Part shown: positions 1-6,689 of the stretch, in pieces
How positions within the stretch are numbered: position 1 is the stretch's first letter
How the letters are laid out: each line of letters begins with the position of its first letter
Assembly (NCBI GenBank): GCA_025922715.1
Contig: JAICHH010000065.1
Location: 1-9,067 of the forward strand
Direction: 5' to 3'
Source of the DNA: Nitrososphaeraceae archaeon
GTDB lineage: Archaea; Thermoproteota; Nitrososphaeria; Nitrososphaerales; Nitrososphaeraceae
DNA length: 9,067 bases
The notes under the pieces: model-generated
What the model was told of the DNA's origin: nothing
What the model saw: only the letters and a program-made list of their open reading frames with translations
Database searches by the model: none
Program-made: the position numbers and the translations under genes

Positions 1-366
1 ATGAATGATTTCTGTTGCACCATTTCCGACACTTATCCACTCTTTATCAATATCATGTTCTACATACCTTGCAATACTTTTTTTAAGTAAATTACACTTG
101 GAGTCTGGATAAACATGAGATATTTGTTTTAAATTTTTTCTAATTTCTTTTAAAACTTGTCTAGAAATACCTAACGGGTTTATGTTTGAACTGAAATCAA
201 TTTTTACTTTTAAATAATTTTTAGTTGAATATATGCCTCCATGAGAACACGAATCAAGACTATTGAATTCTTTTTTTCCTTGTATATTATTTAGAGGCTT
301 TATATCGTTAATATTACTAAGGTTTAGCAAAACTTCACTATCACTAATACCAATATCATTTATCAT
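1..366 (-). CDS. cobD: CobD-like threonine-phosphate decarboxylase / HisC-like aminotransferase, partial
   Basis: Only the first 122 residues are in the window; the rest runs off the left edge. The minus-strand frame opens with ATG at 366 and stays open to base 1. It shows HGG (residues 42-44), IDFSSNINPLG (56-66), YPD (86-88) and VGNGATEII (113-121), in the order seen at the N-terminus of CobD and related PLP-dependent fold-type I enzymes. CobD decarboxylates threonine phosphate to aminopropanol phosphate for the nucleotide loop of cobalamin, a pathway thaumarchaea have. The HGG motif lies about 35 residues further in than is usual for CobD, so this protein has an N-terminal extension or starts later; no other in-frame Met precedes HGG. 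The PLP lysine lies outside the window, so a HisC-like aminotransferase cannot be excluded, although HGG plus NINPLG favours CobD. It is divergent from asd with a 60-bp gap. Confidence 0.75.
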   Translation of the reverse strand, partial: MINDIGISDSEVLLNLSNINDIKPLNNIQGKKEFNSLDSCSHGGIYSTKNYLKVKIDFSSNINPLGISRQVLKEIRKNLKQISHVYPDSKCNLLKKSIARYVEHDIDKEWISVGNGATEIIH

Positions 367-426
367 GTAAATATTTTTTTAAACTTGAATAAAGATTATT
401 AAAAAGTATCTTAAATAGTGATTATT
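367..426. promoter_or_regulatory. Divergent promoter region between cobD-like gene and asd
   Basis: This 60-bp AT-rich gap separates two divergent starts and must hold both promoters. TTATTAAAAA at about 397-406 is a TATA-like element some 25 bp before the ATG at 427 and would give asd an almost leaderless transcript. Read on the minus strand, the TTTTTAATAATC around 395-406 and CTTTATTC just downstream are the only candidates for the CobD-like gene. The placement is inferred from spacing alone. Confidence 0.3.
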
Positions 427-1503
427 ATGTTAAAAGTTGCACTTATTGGTTCTACAGGTGCAGTAGGCCAAGAATTTGTAATTGCACTCAAAAATCATCC
501 ATGGTTTGAACTAACATCAGTAGCTTCCTCGAAAAGATCTGCTGGTAAGCGATATATTGATGCACTTCGTGATGATAGTACAGGTATTTTAAAATGGCAT
601 AATAAGGAAGAGGTCCCTAATTACATAAAAGATAGAATTGTAAAGAATGTAGATGAAATAAATCCAAAAGAATATGACTTAATATTTACGGCAGTGGAAT
701 CATCTGATGCTCAAATTATTGAACCAAAATTAGCAGAGACTACACCTGTAATCAGTACTGCAGCTGCATTTCGATACCAATCTGATGTACCTATACTAAT
801 TCCAGGAATTAACGATGACCATATAGAATTATTAAATATCCAGAAGAAAAAAAGAAATTGGGACGGATATATTTGCCCTCTACCTAATTGTACAACTACC
901 GGACTAGCAATTACATTAAAGCCCATACTAGATAGTTATGGAATTAATTCTATTTTTATGACATCAATGCAGGCCCTGTCAGGTGCAGGACGGTCTCCTG
1001 GTGTAGCAGCGCTTGATATTATAGATAATGTTATTCCTTTTATTCCAAAGGAAGAAGAAAAGGTTCAAGTCGAAACAAAAAAAATCTTAGGTACCCTCAA
1101 AAATGGGTCAATCTCTTCATCAACGATCAAAGTGAGTTGTACCTGTACAAGAGTACCTGTAATGGATGGACATACTGAAACTGTCTTTGTTGAAACACAA
1201 AAACCTTTAGAACCTGAACAAGTTAAAGAATGCATGATAAAGTTTTCTAAATCGATAAAAATCAGTGGTCTACCTTCTTCTCCAAGTGAATATATAATAG
1301 TACATGATGATCCTACCCGACCTCAACCTAGAATAGATAGAGAAATCAATGATGGAATGACTACATTTGTAGGTAGATTGAGGAAGGATACGGTATTTGA
1401 CAATGGTATAAAGTATGTTTTGCTTTCGCATAATGAAAAAATGGGCTCTGCTAAGGGAGCTGTACTTTTAGCTGAATTGCTCAAAACTAAAAATATGATT
1501 TAG
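427..1503 (+). CDS. asd: Aspartate-semialdehyde dehydrogenase
   Basis: Reduces aspartyl phosphate to aspartate semialdehyde with NADPH, the branch point to threonine, methionine and lysine. The 358-residue protein matches the usual length of the archaeal/fungal form. The nucleotide-binding loop GSTGAVG is at residues 8-14. The catalytic cysteine is in PLPNCTTTG (Cys155), followed by SGAGRSPG (185-192). The phosphate-binding Arg and catalytic His lie in RVPVMDGHTETV (Arg242, His249). The C-terminal segment GSAKGAVLLAELL is typical of the family. I prefer ATG 427, which starts MLKVALIGSTG with the first beta strand right at the N-terminus; a GTG nine bases upstream would add three residues. A TATA-like stretch sits about 25 bp before the ATG. 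ctaB follows on the same strand after 89 bp, probably as its own transcript. Confidence 0.96.
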   Translation: MLKVALIGSTGAVGQEFVIALKNHPWFELTSVASSKRSAGKRYIDALRDDSTGILKWHNKEEVPNYIKDRIVKNVDEINPKEYDLIFTAVESSDAQIIEPKLAETTPVISTAAAFRYQSDVPILIPGINDDHIELLNIQKKKRNWDGYICPLPNCTTTGLAITLKPILDSYGINSIFMTSMQALSGAGRSPGVAALDIIDNVIPFIPKEEEKVQVETKKILGTLKNGSISSSTIKVSCTCTRVPVMDGHTETVFVETQKPLEPEQVKECMIKFSKSIKISGLPSSPSEYIIVHDDPTRPQPRIDREINDGMTTFVGRLRKDTVFDNGIKYVLLSHNEKMGSAKGAVLLAELLKTKNMI

Positions 1504-1516
1504 CTTTTTATTAATT
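1504..1516 (+). terminator. T-rich tract after asd
   Basis: CTTTTTATTAATTT follows directly on the asd stop codon. Archaeal termination relies mainly on T-rich tracts in the non-template strand, and this is the only such tract between asd and ctaB. No strong hairpin accompanies it, so the call is tentative. Confidence 0.3.
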
Positions 1517-1592
1517 TAGAATTCGATTTGAAGAATTAATATTAAACCGTATGATAAATTAGGTTAGTTGATAATGAGTTGAGATCTAGGCA

Positions 1593-2480
1593 GTGATCAG
1601 CGAAGTCACCATCGTGAACAGAGTAAAAAATTATTACGAATTAACAAAACCAAAGATATGGTATTTGCTAGTCTTTACTGCATTGGGATCTGCTCTAACT
1701 GCCTCTTTATTATTTGATATACCATTAAGCCCTTTAACTTGGGTCCTTCTTCTCGGAGGGATTGCCGCTGGTTCAGCTGCTGCTGATACTATTACAGGTT
1801 ATAATGACCGTGATATCGATGCTATAATGGATAGAACTAAAGATAGGCCTATTCCATCAGGCAGAATCTCGCCGAGGAATGCATTAATCTTTGGTCTTAT
1901 TTTGACTGTAATTGCATTGATATTTTCTGCGCTTATTAATCTGTGGGCATTTTTGTTAATGATATTTGGTTTATTTGACAATATTATTATTTACAGTAAA
2001 TGGCTAAAAAGGCGCAGCCAGTCAAATATAATTCTTGGGGGATTTTCAGGTGGGGTGCCCGCATTAATAGGATATGTTACTGTAACTACTCAAAACATAG
2101 AAATTGGTTTAGTGATGGCTGGGCTTGTATTCTTATGGATACCAACACATATCTGGAGCTTAGCGTTACATGTAAGAAAAGATTATCAAAAAGCCAAAGT
2201 TCCCATGTTGCCAGTAGTTAGTGAGGAAAAAAGAGCAGTAAGAATAATTGCGGGAACTACTTTGATAATGGTTTTATTTAGTATACTGCCTTTCTTCTTT
2301 AATCAATTTGGACATATATATTTAGTTACTGCAACTATATTTGGTGCTATAATGCTGGGACTTTCTTTATGGCTTTTACTAAGACCTACAGAAAAGGCAT
2401 CATGGACAGTTTTTAAATTTTCTAGTCCTTATCTTACAGCAGTTTTCATAGCATTTATGGTAGATGCATTTTTTCATTAA
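1593..2480 (+). CDS. ctaB: Heme O synthase (protoheme IX farnesyltransferase)
   Basis: An integral-membrane UbiA-family prenyltransferase that adds a farnesyl group to heme B, giving heme O for the heme-copper terminal oxidase. The 295-residue protein is very hydrophobic, with seven to nine likely membrane spans. The first Asp-rich motif is YNDRDIDAIMDRTKDRP (70-86), followed by PSGRI. Next comes IYSKWLKRRSQSNIILGG (133-150), the counterpart of the YTxWLKRxTxxNIxxGG block that marks CtaB rather than other UbiA enzymes. Then HIWSLAL (186-192) and DYQKAKVPMLPVV (197-209) carry the second Asp site and the CtaB signature. The start is uncertain: no in-frame ATG precedes the conserved YYELTKPK, so GTG 1593 is the best choice and GTG 1614 (MNRVKNYYELTKP) is an alternative. 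No clear ribosome-binding site is visible. Confidence 0.93.
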   Translation: MISEVTIVNRVKNYYELTKPKIWYLLVFTALGSALTASLLFDIPLSPLTWVLLLGGIAAGSAAADTITGYNDRDIDAIMDRTKDRPIPSGRISPRNALIFGLILTVIALIFSALINLWAFLLMIFGLFDNIIIYSKWLKRRSQSNIILGGFSGGVPALIGYVTVTTQNIEIGLVMAGLVFLWIPTHIWSLALHVRKDYQKAKVPMLPVVSEEKRAVRIIAGTTLIMVLFSILPFFFNQFGHIYLVTATIFGAIMLGLSLWLLLRPTEKASWTVFKFSSPYLTAVFIAFMVDAFFH

Positions 2481-2531
2481 TAAAATATGGACAAATTAAC
2501 TCTATTAGCATTAGTTATTATTAACACAAGT

Positions 2532-2545
2532 AAATTATTAAATAA
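2532..2545 (+). promoter_or_regulatory. TATA-like box of the 2568 gene
   Basis: AAATTATTAAATAA lies about 25-30 bp before the ATG at 2568, the spacing expected for an archaeal TATA box feeding a leaderless or near-leaderless transcript. The region is AT-rich throughout, so it could be chance. Confidence 0.3.
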
Positions 2546-2567
2546 TATCCCCATATAACTATAATTA

Positions 2568-3047
2568 ATGTCATCAGATCATGAAACGGACTCGTCAATA
2601 GAAAATATCAAATCATGGGAAGTAGAATCCTCATCATCCATTGAAGAATTCGATGACTATTCAAAAGCGCTTGATCTATTTAATATAAAATCAGATCTAG
2701 GTGAAGAGACAATTTTGTATGAGATTCAAAAGTCAAAAATAGACGGTTCTATCATTAAAAAAATCCCAATTCTAAATATTAAACAATCCAAAAAAAGAAA
2801 AGAAGAATTAGAAAAAAAAGGGCCAACACAATCTCCTAATCTACAACAACAAAAACAAGCCACATCACAAAATAAGAGTAAACCTCAAGATATAAAATAT
2901 CGAATTGTAATCTTGGTGATTATAATAGTTGCATTTTTAATATTATTATATGTTTTAAGTCAATTAGTCACCTCATCTGATACATTAAATGCTCATTTTT
3001 CACTTGGTCAATTAAAGAACAATAGTGATTTTTCTTTAATTGCTTGA
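2568..3047 (+). CDS. Hypothetical protein with one C-terminal membrane span
   Basis: I do not recognise this 159-residue protein. Residues 1-30 are acidic and serine-rich. Residues 31-70 look folded (SKALDLFNI, EETILYEIQ). Residues 71-110 form a Lys/Gln/Asn-rich low-complexity linker. One strong membrane helix spans about 112-131 (IVILVIIIVAFLILLYVL), followed by a polar tail of about 28 residues. No signal peptide is present. The basic stretch KSKPQDIKYR before the helix suggests the large N-terminal part stays in the cytoplasm, leaving a short external tail; this topology is inferred. ATG 2568 fits a TATA-like box about 25 bp upstream. It follows ctaB on the same strand after 87 bp, but nothing links it to heme synthesis beyond position. 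Composition and a plausible promoter support it being a real gene. Confidence 0.65.
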   Translation: MSSDHETDSSIENIKSWEVESSSSIEEFDDYSKALDLFNIKSDLGEETILYEIQKSKIDGSIIKKIPILNIKQSKKRKEELEKKGPTQSPNLQQQKQATSQNKSKPQDIKYRIVILVIIIVAFLILLYVLSQLVTSSDTLNAHFSLGQLKNNSDFSLIA

Positions 3048-3152
3048 TTTCTTTTTGAATAAGAGCTACATTAATAATCGATAATACACATACACACGCA
3101 CCAATATTCCTAGCGTAATGACACGGGATCAACAAAATGAAACTTTCTAAGA

Positions 3153-3192
3153 TTTAAAGAATGGAATTCATTAAATGGCTACATTCTTTAAA
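3153..3192. repeat. 11-bp perfect inverted repeat between convergent genes
   Basis: TTTAAAGAATG (3153-3163) and CATTCTTTAAA (3182-3192) are exact reverse complements around an 18-nt loop. The element sits midway between the ends of the converging genes at 2568-3047 and 3284-4075. It could fold in either transcript and help separate them or protect a 3' end. There is no adjoining T run, so it is not a classic terminator. Confidence 0.5.
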
Positions 3193-3283
3193 CCGAGATT
3201 AATTATTATAATCTAGTCAATAAAACATACAGATACGTATATCAAAAATCCTTTAACAAAATCCATTCCAACAAATACATGTA

Positions 3284-4075
3284 TTATTTAGTTTTTAAAT
3301 TAAAAATCTCATCTAGGGTTATTGAATATGGTTTCCTACCACTTACTTTGAATCGAATTGAATTACCTTTAAATTCCGATTGTTGGATGTAGCCCAATTT
3401 CTTGAAAATAGATAATGCAATTTTTCCTCTTTGTCTGTTATTCCCACATGCCATTCTATCTTTGTCTTGTATATCTTGAAGAATAAATGTACCTCCGTTG
3501 TTCTCTTCTGAAACAGATAATACAGCTCGCCATAGTCGAGATATATATGAATTAGGATCATTTATAGAACCCATATATATTATTTTTGAACTTCCTATTG
3601 GCTTTGTTATTAATTGTGCAGCAAAATTGGTCTTATCTGTTTCTTTAAAGTAAATTCTATAGACACTTTGTTTTTTAAATTTCCTATTTTCTTCATTATC
3701 AAACCAGTAAACATATCCACTAGGTTCTGGAAGATAAGGTTGAACAAACCTTTTCTCATTTGTGGAAGTCATATAATTCACATTGTTATGATCATGAATT
3801 TTATTATTTTTTTGAACTTTTGTATTTTTATCTAAACTCATTATCATTTGTGCCTCTGCAAGGCTTTCAAAATTTACAATATACTTTTTATTCTTCCTTG
3901 ACTCAATTAACATTATTAATCCATCATCAATTAAATCTCTCAATGCCCTGTCCAAGTTACTATCGTAATACTTTCCAAGTTCTCTTACGATATGCTCATG
4001 GTATATAGCATTATGTACTCCTTCACCAATTAGTTGGTATAAGAACCATCTTTTCCATTCTTGTACGCTAGGCAT
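3284..4075 (-). CDS. Hypothetical protein with winged-helix-like N-terminus
   Basis: A 263-residue protein I cannot assign to a named family. Residues 1-75 resemble a winged helix: EWKRWFLYQLIGEG, a helix HIVRELGKYYDSN, LDRALRDLIDDGLIMLIESRKN as recognition helix and wing, then KKYIVNF. An Asn/Lys-rich linker follows (about 80-110). Residues 111-263 are better ordered and rich in aromatic and beta-type segments (PSGYVYWFD, VYRIYF, KIIYMGS). They end in NRQRGKIALSIFKKLGYI ... GNSIRFKVSGRKPY (213-250), which reads like a second helix-turn-helix with a beta wing. A DNA-binding or regulatory role is plausible but inferred. The ATG at 4075 follows a good TATA box with about 30 bp spacing. It is monocistronic, convergent with the 2568 gene, with about 600 bp of near-empty DNA behind its promoter. 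Confidence 0.7.
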   Translation of the reverse strand: MPSVQEWKRWFLYQLIGEGVHNAIYHEHIVRELGKYYDSNLDRALRDLIDDGLIMLIESRKNKKYIVNFESLAEAQMIMSLDKNTKVQKNNKIHDHNNVNYMTSTNEKRFVQPYLPEPSGYVYWFDNEENRKFKKQSVYRIYFKETDKTNFAAQLITKPIGSSKIIYMGSINDPNSYISRLWRAVLSVSEENNGGTFILQDIQDKDRMACGNNRQRGKIALSIFKKLGYIQQSEFKGNSIRFKVSGRKPYSITLDEIFNLKTK

Positions 4076-4099
4076 ACGATATTAAAAGCTATTTTCTAC

Positions 4100-4111
4100 G
4101 AATATATAAGC
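4100..4111 (-). promoter_or_regulatory. TATA box of the winged-helix-like gene
   Basis: On the minus strand this reads GCTTATATATTC, close to the archaeal consensus. Its centre is about 30 bp before the ATG at 4075, so transcription would start a few bases from the start codon. Confidence 0.5.
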
Positions 4112-4516
4112 ATAAAGATCAAATTTTAATCATTAATCTATTTGTTATAGGTATTGTTCTGTTTAACAACTGAAAATTGGATGATAATTGGAGAATTAAT
4201 ATCTTACTAACATTTGATAGCAAGATGGTCTAAAGTCTGAAAAAAATCTTAGTAACAATTAGGTATTTAAAATATGTAATATTTTATAAAATCAATTTTA
4301 GAATTAATGTAAATTTTATTTTTGTATATTCAGTGTAAAATAATAATTTTATAAAAGTTTGATATAATTTCCAAAACTATAACTTATTTGTAACTAAATG
4401 TTTATAATATATTTTTTATGTATTTCCCAATTTACTTAATAGAGTTTAATTACGAGTATTTTCGGTTTTATCTGATATTTAAAATCCCTATTAATATAGT
4501 TATTAACGATATAATA
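4112..4516. other. Gene-free AT-rich stretch
   Basis: About 400 bp with stops in all frames and no protein remnant, RNA gene or strong repeat that I could recognise. It is very AT-rich with many short poly-T and poly-A runs. Confidence 0.6.
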
Positions 4517-4611
4517 CTCCTGAGGAGAATATTATGCTAACTACCCAATTCATACTAAGATTGATTCCTCTAGTATTTTTTATGAAGTATACTAATCCTC
4601 TTATACTGTGA
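4517..4611 (+). other. Possible micro-ORF with purine-rich leader in a small palindrome
   Basis: CTCCTGAGGAG (4517-4527) is a palindrome with 5-bp arms around a central G. Its right arm, GAGGAG, is Shine-Dalgarno-like and lies six bases before ATG 4534. The frame from 4534 runs 25 codons to TGA at 4609 and encodes a largely hydrophobic peptide (LIPLVFF in the middle). A hairpin hiding its own ribosome-binding site would be a neat control, but an ORF this short can arise by chance and no TATA box is evident. A second small inverted repeat, TAGTAT/ATACTA (4571-4594), lies inside it. Confidence 0.2.
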
Positions 4612-4694
4612 AGAAATAAAAAAGGAAAAACACTATTCATAATTAATATTTATTATTGAATTAGTTTATTTAATAGTTACACTAAAAATATTAA

Positions 4695-4871
4695 AAGCCT
4701 CTGATAACTGTATCACTCTATCCGGGTAGAACTGATGAACAAAAAAAATTATTTGTAGAAAAAATAACTGAATAAGCAGTAGAAATTCTAAAAACAAAAC
4801 CAGAACATGTAATAGTGGTATTTGATGAAAATCCAAAGGAGAATTGGTATTTGGCAGGAAAAAAACTATAA
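4695..4871 (+). pseudogene. 4-oxalocrotonate tautomerase family pseudogene
   Basis: Reading the plus strand from 4698 gives PLITVSLYPGRTDEQKK, then LFVEKITE, a TAA stop at 4773-4775, then AVEILKTKPEHVIVVFDENP, KENWYLAGKKL and a natural TAA at 4869. Apart from that stop this is a full-length 4-oxalocrotonate tautomerase of about 57 residues. The catalytic Pro1 is CCT at 4698 and Arg11 is in GRTDEQ. The PKENW segment near the C-terminus and the GK ending also match the family; position 39, Arg in the Pseudomonas enzyme, is Ile here. The codon before Pro1 is AAG where ATG is required, so the start is lost by one base change, and stops lie just upstream. Two independent lesions with no frameshift indicate fairly recent decay. 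In life the enzyme would be a small cytosolic keto-enol tautomerase; its substrate cannot be told. Confidence 0.87.
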
Positions 4872-4903
4872 ATAATTTCAATGACTTTCAATAACTTATA
4901 TGT

Positions 4904-4916
4904 CTTTTTTTATTAT
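4904..4916 (+). terminator. T tract behind the tautomerase pseudogene
   Basis: TCTTTTTTTATT lies about 35 bp beyond the pseudogene stop and before the convergent end of tfb. It is the likely old plus-strand terminator of the dead gene. No stable hairpin is seen. Confidence 0.3.
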
Positions 4917-4940
4917 TTGATGGATACTCTTGGTCAAGTT

Positions 4941-5900
4941 TTATATATTAACGAGATTATCCATTTCAGTTAAAGCCTTAATTTCTTTGCATCTCTTTCT
5001 TAAAGAAACCGTTGAAATGTCAGCTACTTGACAAATTTCTACTTGTCTGATAAATTCATCACATACTTGAGATGCTAAATATATTACTGCTCCTGCTATT
5101 GCTCTGGGGTTTTTACCAATTGAAATACCTTTCTGCTCTACCTTTGAAAATATCTGTAATGCTTCCCTTTTAGTCTTTTCACTTAATTTTAGCCTATTAC
5201 AAATAATAGTAACATAATCAGGGCCTCTGGTAGCAGGAATATTTAGCTCTAACTCGTTTAATATGAGTTTATAGTGAGCCATTAACTCTTTACTTGATAT
5301 ATTACAAATTTCAGAAATATCTAAAATAGTTTTAGGGGTTGATGCTTCTCGGCAGGCAGCATATAAAGATGCTCCTACCAACCCTATTGTGGACCTCCCT
5401 TTAGCTAATTTTTTGATTGCAGCTTTTCTATAAATATACGCAGCACTTTCAATAACAGCGTGATTCACAGAGAGCTTATCTCCAAAATTATTTAAATATT
5501 TCAAAGCTTTTTCTAGATTTCGCGATACAGAATCATTGAGTTGAGATCGACTATTCCAAGTTCTTAGTCGTTGAATTTCCATTTTTTGTTTTGGTTGTAA
5601 AGCTTTACCACGTGCATCGATATCACCCATTCCTATTAATGTCGATAAACCTTTATGATGAACGGCTAAAGATTCGGGCATTCCGGTTCTAGCCCTATCG
5701 TTATAATCTGATTGAACGATATAACCTTGCATATTTTCATTATTTAGTAATTCATTATTAATTACACATCCACAAGAAGAACAAACAAATTCGTTTGCAG
5801 AATTATCAAAAATGATGGATTCCTTCTGACATTGTTCGCAATATGAAGGGCTCTTTGGGTTTATTTTTTCTGATTTTTGTTGTTCTCCGCTCCTTTCCAT
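4941..5900 (-). CDS. tfb: Transcription initiation factor TFB (TFIIB homologue)
   Basis: General transcription factor that joins TBP at the TATA box and recruits archaeal RNA polymerase. The 319-residue protein has the standard layout. The N-terminal zinc ribbon uses C21-x2-C24 and C40-x2-C43. The B-reader region is RARTGMPESLAVHHKGLSTLIG (69-90) and the B-linker covers RLRTWNSRSQ (111-120). The two cyclin-like repeats span about 122-212 and 225-310. The BRE-contacting helix-turn-helix lies in VEICQVADISTVSLRKRCKEI (287-307). Thaumarchaea usually carry several TFB paralogues, so this may be a specialised copy rather than the only one; the BRE helix has residues such as EICQ that depart from the common REIA-type pattern. 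It is monocistronic, with a clear TATA box 30 bp before its ATG. The ATG at 5900 is favoured by that spacing. Confidence 0.97.
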   Translation of the reverse strand: MERSGEQQKSEKINPKSPSYCEQCQKESIIFDNSANEFVCSSCGCVINNELLNNENMQGYIVQSDYNDRARTGMPESLAVHHKGLSTLIGMGDIDARGKALQPKQKMEIQRLRTWNSRSQLNDSVSRNLEKALKYLNNFGDKLSVNHAVIESAAYIYRKAAIKKLAKGRSTIGLVGASLYAACREASTPKTILDISEICNISSKELMAHYKLILNELELNIPATRGPDYVTIICNRLKLSEKTKREALQIFSKVEQKGISIGKNPRAIAGAVIYLASQVCDEFIRQVEICQVADISTVSLRKRCKEIKALTEMDNLVNI

Positions 5901-5923
5901 TGAAATTTGATAGTAAACAATTA

Positions 5924-5940
5924 TTTTATTTATATGTTTT
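5924..5940 (-). promoter_or_regulatory. TATA box of tfb
   Basis: On the minus strand the sequence reads AAAACATATAAATAAAA, with a perfect TATAAATA core at 5934-5927. The core centre is 30 bp before the tfb ATG, implying a transcript with only a few untranslated bases. The A-rich bases just upstream could serve as a BRE. Confidence 0.6.
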
Positions 5941-5996
5941 CTAGAAATTAGATAATTCTAAGTAAACCATTATTATCCAGAAGATTCTAAGGAAAT

Positions 5997-6018
5997 ATCT
6001 TCATAACGAAGATTTTTT
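5997..6018 (+). terminator. Small hairpin with T run
   Basis: ATCTTC and GAAGAT pair around a 5-nt loop and are followed directly by six T on the plus strand, the shape of an intrinsic terminator. No plus-strand gene ends just before it, so it could equally be a palindromic site about 100 bp upstream of tfb. Confidence 0.25.
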
Positions 6019-6528
6019 AATTTCATTATGTTATATTCTAAAGAAATCTAACTTTATTAAAGAATAATGTATTTTATACATTTTCTATATAATTACATTT
6101 GATAATTCTTATACAAATTTCTTATAGCACAATTAAAGTCTCTAAACATAGTTACGTATATATTTTGAGGATCTATGCTAAAAGATATAATTTATTAAAT
6201 GTCTCAAAAAAGTACTCATATCCGGAAAATGATATTTCCCTCTATCCTCTGATTTACTATAATAATATTGTTATCCATTTTTTTGCTTCTATCAAGAATA
6301 CTTGAGATCCTCTATTTTAAATGCTTGTGCTGGAAATAGTATTACCTTAACTTATTAGATTTTATTACCGGGGATTTTCTTTCATCTGTTTTGTCAAGTA
6401 CTAATTGAAATATGTAATAATCTAAACTATTTAAAACGTTTTTAGTGTATAAATCTCAATATTCATCGAATTTTAGAGTAATTGTATCCAATCTCTTACA
6501 TTATGTAAAATCTCCATACCAAACTTTC

Positions 6529-6540
6529 ATTTATATTATC
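6529..6540 (+). promoter_or_regulatory. TATA-like box upstream of tRNA-Thr
   Basis: ATTTATATTATC lies about 50 bp before the mature tRNA 5' end. With a start site 25 bp downstream this would leave a 5' leader of some 20-30 nt for RNase P to remove. It is the best TATA-like element in the near upstream region. Confidence 0.35.
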
Positions 6541-6588
6541 CGAACTAGATTCAATTTAACGGTAATCTGAAGAATAAAATTCCGATGT

Positions 6589-6662
6589 GCCTTGGTAGCT
6601 CAGCCTGGTAGAGCGTTTCCTTGGTAAGGAAAAGGTCGCGGGATCAAATCCCGCTCAAGGCT
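6589..6662 (+). tRNA. tRNA-Thr (anticodon GGU)
   Basis: The cloverleaf folds fully. The acceptor stem pairs 6589-6595 with 6655-6661 (six Watson-Crick pairs and one G-U). The D arm is GCTC/GAGC (6598-6601, 6611-6614). The anticodon stem TTTCC/GGAAA (6616-6620, 6628-6632) encloses loop TTGGTAA, giving anticodon GGU, which reads ACC and ACU threonine codons. The variable loop has 5 nt, and the T arm is GCGGG/CCCGC (6638-6642, 6650-6654). The discriminator is U and CCA is not encoded. There is no intron. One oddity: the T loop reads ATCAAAT, with A at position 54 where nearly all elongator tRNAs have U. An inverted copy of the 5' half lies 128 bp downstream, inside the integrase gene. Confidence 0.97.
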
Positions 6663-6689
6663 TTTCATTTGAGCACAAATTTTGGTAAT

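Larger units (their letters stand above)
5941..6588. other. Gene-free stretch between tfb and tRNA-Thr
   Basis: About 650 bp with no credible gene on either strand; the longest open frame (68 codons from about 6099) has no family features and atypical composition. Three ATTCTAA(G/A) words occur at 5955, 5984 and 6035 behind the tfb promoter. A small hairpin, ATCTTC-ATAAC-GAAGAT (5997-6013), ends in a run of six T on the plus strand. These could be regulatory sites or a terminator, but the evidence is thin. Confidence 0.5.

Noticed and set aside
711..926. 71-codon minus-strand frame inside asd
   Set aside because: It is a shadow of the conserved asd catalytic region.
4773..4775. Stop codon recoding in the tautomerase frame
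   Set aside because: The codon is TAA, which is not known to encode selenocysteine or pyrrolysine in archaea, and the start codon is also missing, so decay is the simpler reading.
4666..4881. 71-codon minus-strand frame over the tautomerase remnant
   Set aside because: The plus strand carries clear 4-oxalocrotonate tautomerase sequence in this span, so the minus frame is its shadow.
6099..6305. 68-codon plus-strand frame between tfb and the tRNA
   Set aside because: The composition is that of non-coding AT-rich DNA (Tyr, Ile and Ser heavy), with no motif and no promoter at proper spacing.
6621..6689. Integrase start at the TTG inside the tRNA anticodon loop
   Set aside because: This start would make 23 residues from mature tRNA sequence and needs translation within the tRNA; ATG 6690 is the first reasonable start after the tRNA end.
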